Below, in pieces: positions 23,284 through 26,165 of a stretch of DNA of 26,165 nt. Source of the DNA: DATLWR01 sp035576205 (lineage in GTDB: Bacteria; Pseudomonadota; Zetaproteobacteria; Mariprofundales; Mariprofundaceae); assembly GCA_035576205.1 (NCBI GenBank), contig DATLWR010000151.1, forward strand, positions 1-26,165, written 5' to 3'. Under the pieces are notes generated by a model, which worked only from the letters and a program-made list of their open reading frames with translations, was not told where the DNA came from and made no database searches. How positions within the stretch are numbered: the first letter of the stretch is position 1; each line of letters begins with the position of its first letter. The position numbers and the translations under genes are program-made.

Positions 23284-24455
23284 TGCTTGCATTACACAAA
23301 CAGGGACGTTTGTTGCTGATCCTGCTGTTGTTCGGGTTGAGTGGCTGCGCCTCGCTGCAGGAGGAGCTGAAAAGTCTCAAACTGCCGGAATTCAAGGGGC
23401 CGGCGTTCGGTTTCAATACCTATGCCTCGGCCAAGCAGGACTTCGATCGCGGACACATCATGGAGGCACGGGCACGGGTGCTGGCCATGGACAAGAGCCG
23501 CAAGGATTATCCGCAGGCCAAGGAGCTGCTCGACAAGCAGATCGAGCCGGCCCGGTTGCGACTGCTGCGGCACTATTCGTCGCTGGCGGCCAATGCCGAG
23601 AATGGCGGCGACTGGTCGAAGGCCATGGACCTGTACGATCAGGCGATCACGTTCTCGACCGATCCCAAGTCCCTGCGGGACAGCCGCAACAATATGGAGC
23701 TGAAGATGCGCCAGGCCCGGATGGACCGGCTGATCGACCGGCGTCGCAAACTGGACGCCGCCTGGCTTGCGGCGGCCGACAATCTCGAGGCTCCCAAGGG
23801 AGTCGATCCCAAGGATGATGTGGTGGCGCGCGAGCGTGACCAGTTCGTGTCGGCGCTGGAGGACCGCGCCGCCAATGCCTACTACGAGGCGGGGCGCTAC
23901 CTGCGCAAGGGGGCGCCGGAGATCGCCTATGTGGAGATCGAATCGCATCTGCGTCTGCAGCCCGACTCCGAGCGCGGCAAGGATTTGATGGCGCAGATCA
24001 AGGCGGCTTTGCCGAAAGGCATCGTGATTCCCGCTCAGAACGTATCGCCGCTGCAGAAGCTGGCGGAGAGCCCGAAGCCGGTCATGCCGAAGAGTGTGAC
24101 GCGCGAACAGATCCAGAAGTTTATGGACAAGGGCGACTGGGTTTCCGCCAAGCGCTACGCCCAGGTCTACCGCCGCGAGGGTGGCGCGAATGCCAGCCAG
24201 CTGTTGAAGCAGATCCAGGAAGAGCTGGAGGCGAAGGCCGCCGAGCACAACGCGCGTGCGCGTCTCGAATTCCGCCGGGAGCGGCTGGATGCCGCCGTGA
24301 CGGAGTGGAGCAAGGCGGTGGAACTGGTGCCGGAGAATCTCGAATATGTCGATTCGCTGCGCCGCGCCCAGCAACTGCAGGAGCGGCTCAAGCTGCTGCA
24401 GGACGGCGGCGGACAGCCGGATGCCTCGACAACCCCGGCTCCCGCGCCGCAATAA
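23283..24455 (+). CDS. Lipoprotein with helical repeats, TPR-like
   Basis: The 390-residue protein has a lipoprotein signal: charged start, hydrophobic run LLLILLLFG, lipobox LSGC with C22. Residue 23 is Ala, so outer-membrane sorting is likely by the usual rule. The rest is alanine- and charge-rich helix with TPR-like periodicity (AKQDFDRGHIMEARARVLAM, WSKAMDLYDQAITFS, RREGGANASQLL, and near the end ARLEFRRERLDAAVTEWSKA) and a Pro-Ala-rich tail. It may be a scaffold or assembly factor at the cell envelope; no specific family is recognised. It is coupled to the cyclase by a TGATG overlap and followed nine bases later by ispG. Confidence 0.8.
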   Translation: MLALHKQGRLLLILLLFGLSGCASLQEELKSLKLPEFKGPAFGFNTYASAKQDFDRGHIMEARARVLAMDKSRKDYPQAKELLDKQIEPARLRLLRHYSSLAANAENGGDWSKAMDLYDQAITFSTDPKSLRDSRNNMELKMRQARMDRLIDRRRKLDAAWLAAADNLEAPKGVDPKDDVVARERDQFVSALEDRAANAYYEAGRYLRKGAPEIAYVEIESHLRLQPDSERGKDLMAQIKAALPKGIVIPAQNVSPLQKLAESPKPVMPKSVTREQIQKFMDKGDWVSAKRYAQVYRREGGANASQLLKQIQEELEAKAAEHNARARLEFRRERLDAAVTEWSKAVELVPENLEYVDSLRRAQQLQERLKLLQDGGGQPDASTTPAPAPQ

Positions 24456-24464
24456 GGTCGCCAG

Positions 24465-25562
24465 ATGCGTGATGTGATTGTCAAACCGCGCCGCAAGACG
24501 CGGCAAGTGAAGGTCGGCAACGTGCTGGTCGGTGGCGATGCGCCGATCGCCGTGCAGTCGATGACCAATACCCCGACCACCGATATCGATGCGACGGTGG
24601 CGCAGGTGCACCGCCTGGAGAAGGCGGGGGCGGATATCGTGCGCATCTCGGTGCCCGATCAGGAATCAGCCGAGGCGATGCCGGAGATTCTGCGCCAGAC
24701 CAGCGTGCCGATCATCGCCGACATCCATTTCAGCTACAAAATGGCATTGCTGGCGCTCGATGCCGGCGTGCATGGCCTCAGGCTCAATCCCGGCAACATC
24801 GGCGGCCGCGAGCGCGTCGAGCGCGTCGTGGCGGCAGCGAAGGAGCACGGCGTTTCCATCCGCATTGGCGTCAATGCCGGTTCGCTGGAGAAGGAACTCA
24901 ACGAGAAATACGGCGAGCCGTGCGCCGATGCGATGGTCGAATCGGCGCTGAATCACATTCGTATCCTCGAGGATATGGATTTCCACGACATCAAGGTGTC
25001 GCTGAAGGCCAGCAACATCCCGATGACGGTGGCCGCCTACCGCAAGCTGGCTGATCTCGTCGATTATCCGTTCCATCTCGGCATCACCGAGTCCGGCAGC
25101 CGTTTCGGCGGCACCATCAAGTCCTCCGTCGGCCTCGGCCTGATCCTCGCCGACGGCATCGGCGACACCATCCGCGTGTCGCTCGCCGCCGAGCCCGAGG
25201 AGGAGGTGAAGGTCGGCTTCGAGATCCTGAAGTCACTGGGCCTGCGTCATCGCGGCGTGAACCTGATCGCCTGCCCGTCGTGCGCGCGCCAGAAGTTCAA
25301 CGTCATCGAGATGGCCAATACGCTGGAAGAGCGGTTGTCGCACATCCAGGAGAGCATGGACGTGGCGGTCATCGGTTGCGTGGTGAACGGGCCGGGCGAA
25401 GCGACCGAGGCGGATCTTGGCATCACCGGCGGCTATCCGGTGCACACGCTGTACAAGGATGGCGAGAAGGCCGGCAAGCTTCGTTCCGAGGCGATCATCG
25501 ACGAGATCGTCGCCGAGGTGGAGAGGCGCGCTGCCGAGATTCGTGCCTCAAAAGAGAAATAA
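24465..25562 (+). CDS. ispG: 4-hydroxy-3-methylbut-2-enyl diphosphate synthase (flavodoxin)
   Basis: The 365-residue protein performs the reductive opening of MEcPP to HMBPP in the MEP isoprenoid pathway. The N-terminal TIM-barrel shows VGGDAPIAVQSMTNTPTTD, PIIADIHFSYKMAL and LRLNPGNIGG. The C-terminal domain has the [4Fe-4S] cysteines C270 and C273 (ACPSCARQKFN), C305 and cluster-binding E312 (GCVVNGPGE). These spacings are the same as in the E. coli enzyme as I know it. ATG 24465 has AAGG upstream. Isoprenoid supply also feeds the undecaprenyl carrier used by the glycan cluster, although the two loci are separate. Confidence 0.97.
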   Translation: MRDVIVKPRRKTRQVKVGNVLVGGDAPIAVQSMTNTPTTDIDATVAQVHRLEKAGADIVRISVPDQESAEAMPEILRQTSVPIIADIHFSYKMALLALDAGVHGLRLNPGNIGGRERVERVVAAAKEHGVSIRIGVNAGSLEKELNEKYGEPCADAMVESALNHIRILEDMDFHDIKVSLKASNIPMTVAAYRKLADLVDYPFHLGITESGSRFGGTIKSSVGLGLILADGIGDTIRVSLAAEPEEEVKVGFEILKSLGLRHRGVNLIACPSCARQKFNVIEMANTLEERLSHIQESMDVAVIGCVVNGPGEATEADLGITGGYPVHTLYKDGEKAGKLRSEAIIDEIVAEVERRAAEIRASKEK

Positions 25563-25563
25563 G

Positions 25564-25662
25564 ATGCGTCTGATCATGGGCCTGATGCTGGCGTTCTTGC
25601 TGGCCGGCTGTGCGACCGTTTCGGTGACATTGCCGAACGCCTCGATCGTGGTCGGCCACTAA
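25564..25662 (+). CDS. 32-residue putative lipoprotein
   Basis: The peptide MRLIMGLMLAFLLAGC has a charged start, a hydrophobic core and a consensus lipobox LAGC with C16. The predicted mature part has only 17 residues (CATVSVTLPNASIVVGH). It sits one base after the ispG stop and 26 bases ahead of hisS, so it is likely cotranscribed. Such a tiny lipoprotein has no recognised family here; entericidin-like or short envelope peptides are loose analogies. The residue after Cys is Ala, compatible with outer-membrane sorting. Confidence 0.6.
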   Translation: MRLIMGLMLAFLLAGCATVSVTLPNASIVVGH

Positions 25663-25688
25663 ATGATCAGGAACTAAAAGGAACAACG

Positions 25689-26165
25689 ATGGCAGCCCCC
25701 AAGGTGCAGAACAAACTCCAGAGCATTCGCGGAATCCACGATGGCCTGCCGGCCGACGTTCGCCGCTGGCGCCTTGTCGAAGAGGCGGCACGCAAGGTAT
25801 TCGCCCGCCATGTGTTCGAGGAGGTGCGGCTGCCGGTGCTGGAGTCGACCGAACTGTTCGTGCGCTCGATCGGCGAGGCGACCGACATCGTGTCGAAGGA
25901 AATGTACTGCTTCGTCGATCAGGGCGAGGATCACATCTGCCTGCGCCCGGAGGGTACCGCCGGTGCCGTGCGCGCCTACCTGCAGGCCGGGCTGACCCGT
26001 TCCGGCGCACAGCGCTGGTTCTATATCGGCCCGATGTTCCGCCGCGAGCGGCCGCAGAAGGGGCGGCTGCGCCAGTTCCAGCAGATCGGCGTGGAGTGGT
26101 TCGGCGTCACGGGTCCCGTCGAGGATGTCGAGATGCTGGTGATGGCGCACGACTTCCTGGTCGAG
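25689..26165 (+). CDS. hisS: Histidyl-tRNA synthetase, 5' part
   Basis: The first 159 codons of a class II aminoacyl-tRNA synthetase run off the window end in frame. It charges tRNA-His. Visible signatures are the N-terminal SIRGIHDGLP, the motif 1 region FEEVRLPVLESTELFVRSIG, the ATP/histidine-binding LRPEGTAGAVRAY and motif 2 FRRERPQKGRLRQFQQIGVE. AAGGA lies eight bases before the ATG. The neighbourhood ispG-hisS is common in Proteobacteria. Confidence 0.95.
   Translation, partial: MAAPKVQNKLQSIRGIHDGLPADVRRWRLVEEAARKVFARHVFEEVRLPVLESTELFVRSIGEATDIVSKEMYCFVDQGEDHICLRPEGTAGAVRAYLQAGLTRSGAQRWFYIGPMFRRERPQKGRLRQFQQIGVEWFGVTGPVEDVEMLVMAHDFLVE

Noticed and set aside
21787..23292. 501-codon open frame antisense to the adenylate cyclase
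   Set aside because: It mirrors the cyclase gene exactly and has His/Arg/Gln-rich low-information sequence; the cyclase has all catalytic motifs.
23292..24611. 439-codon open frame antisense to the repeat lipoprotein gene
   Set aside because: Shadow frame; it overlaps the ispG start and has no domain.
1..26165. CRISPR arrays, tRNA/rRNA genes, insertion sequences, prophage or defence genes
   Set aside because: No repeat-spacer pattern, cloverleaf, transposase, integrase or nuclease motif was found on either strand by reading.

Overview
The window looks like chromosomal DNA from a GC-rich Gram-negative proteobacterium. It has lipoprotein signals, periplasmic proteins and an undecaprenyl-phosphate-linked glycan locus. 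The gene neighbourhoods (yggS-proC-yggT-DUF167, yhbY-bolA, ispG next to hisS) resemble Gammaproteobacteria and close relatives. The genus cannot be named from sequence reading alone. No rRNA, tRNA, CRISPR array, transposase or integrase was found, and no gene-free stretch exceeds 300 bases.

Region 1 (1-12104, + strand) is a surface-glycan assembly operon. After the tail of a cut-off gene come four GT4-type glycosyltransferases, a zinc-ribbon methyltransferase, an AsnB-type amidotransferase, a membrane-anchored PHP-domain protein, a WbqC-family protein, a PIG-L deacetylase, a DegT-type PLP aminotransferase and a WecA/MraY-type phosphoglycosyl transferase. Every junction overlaps by 1 to 11 bases, so the block reads as one translationally coupled unit. 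Inferred job: WecA-like priming of a lipid carrier, sequential glycosyl transfer, and decoration by methylation, amidation, N-deacetylation and amination. Flippase, polymerase or exporter genes must lie outside the window.

Region 2 (12109-14213, +) is the housekeeping operon yggS-proC-yggT-DUF167. Region 3 (about 14214-15170, +) is an AT-rich patch holding one secreted ankyrin-repeat protein that is compositionally unlike its surroundings.

Region 4 (15231-18750, -) holds a tandem cyclic-nucleotide-binding protein, an M24 metallopeptidase and a YihY/BrkB membrane protein. Region 5 (19032-20963, +) holds a small unknown protein followed by a receiver-GAF-HD-GYP protein (predicted c-di-GMP phosphodiesterase). 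Region 6 (21035-21575, -) is yhbY-bolA.

Region 7 (21784-26165, +) holds a HAMP-containing class III adenylate cyclase, coupled by a 1-base overlap to a lipoprotein with repeated helices, then ispG, a 32-residue putative lipoprotein and the start of hisS. Regions 4, 5 and 7 together bring predicted cAMP synthesis, cNMP binding and c-di-GMP breakdown within about 8 kb.

The best candidates for something undescribed are the PHP protein, whose PHP motifs are split by a two-helix membrane hairpin and whose first metal motif is degenerate; the 32-residue lipoprotein between ispG and hisS; and a near-perfect hairpin just upstream of the adenylate cyclase.
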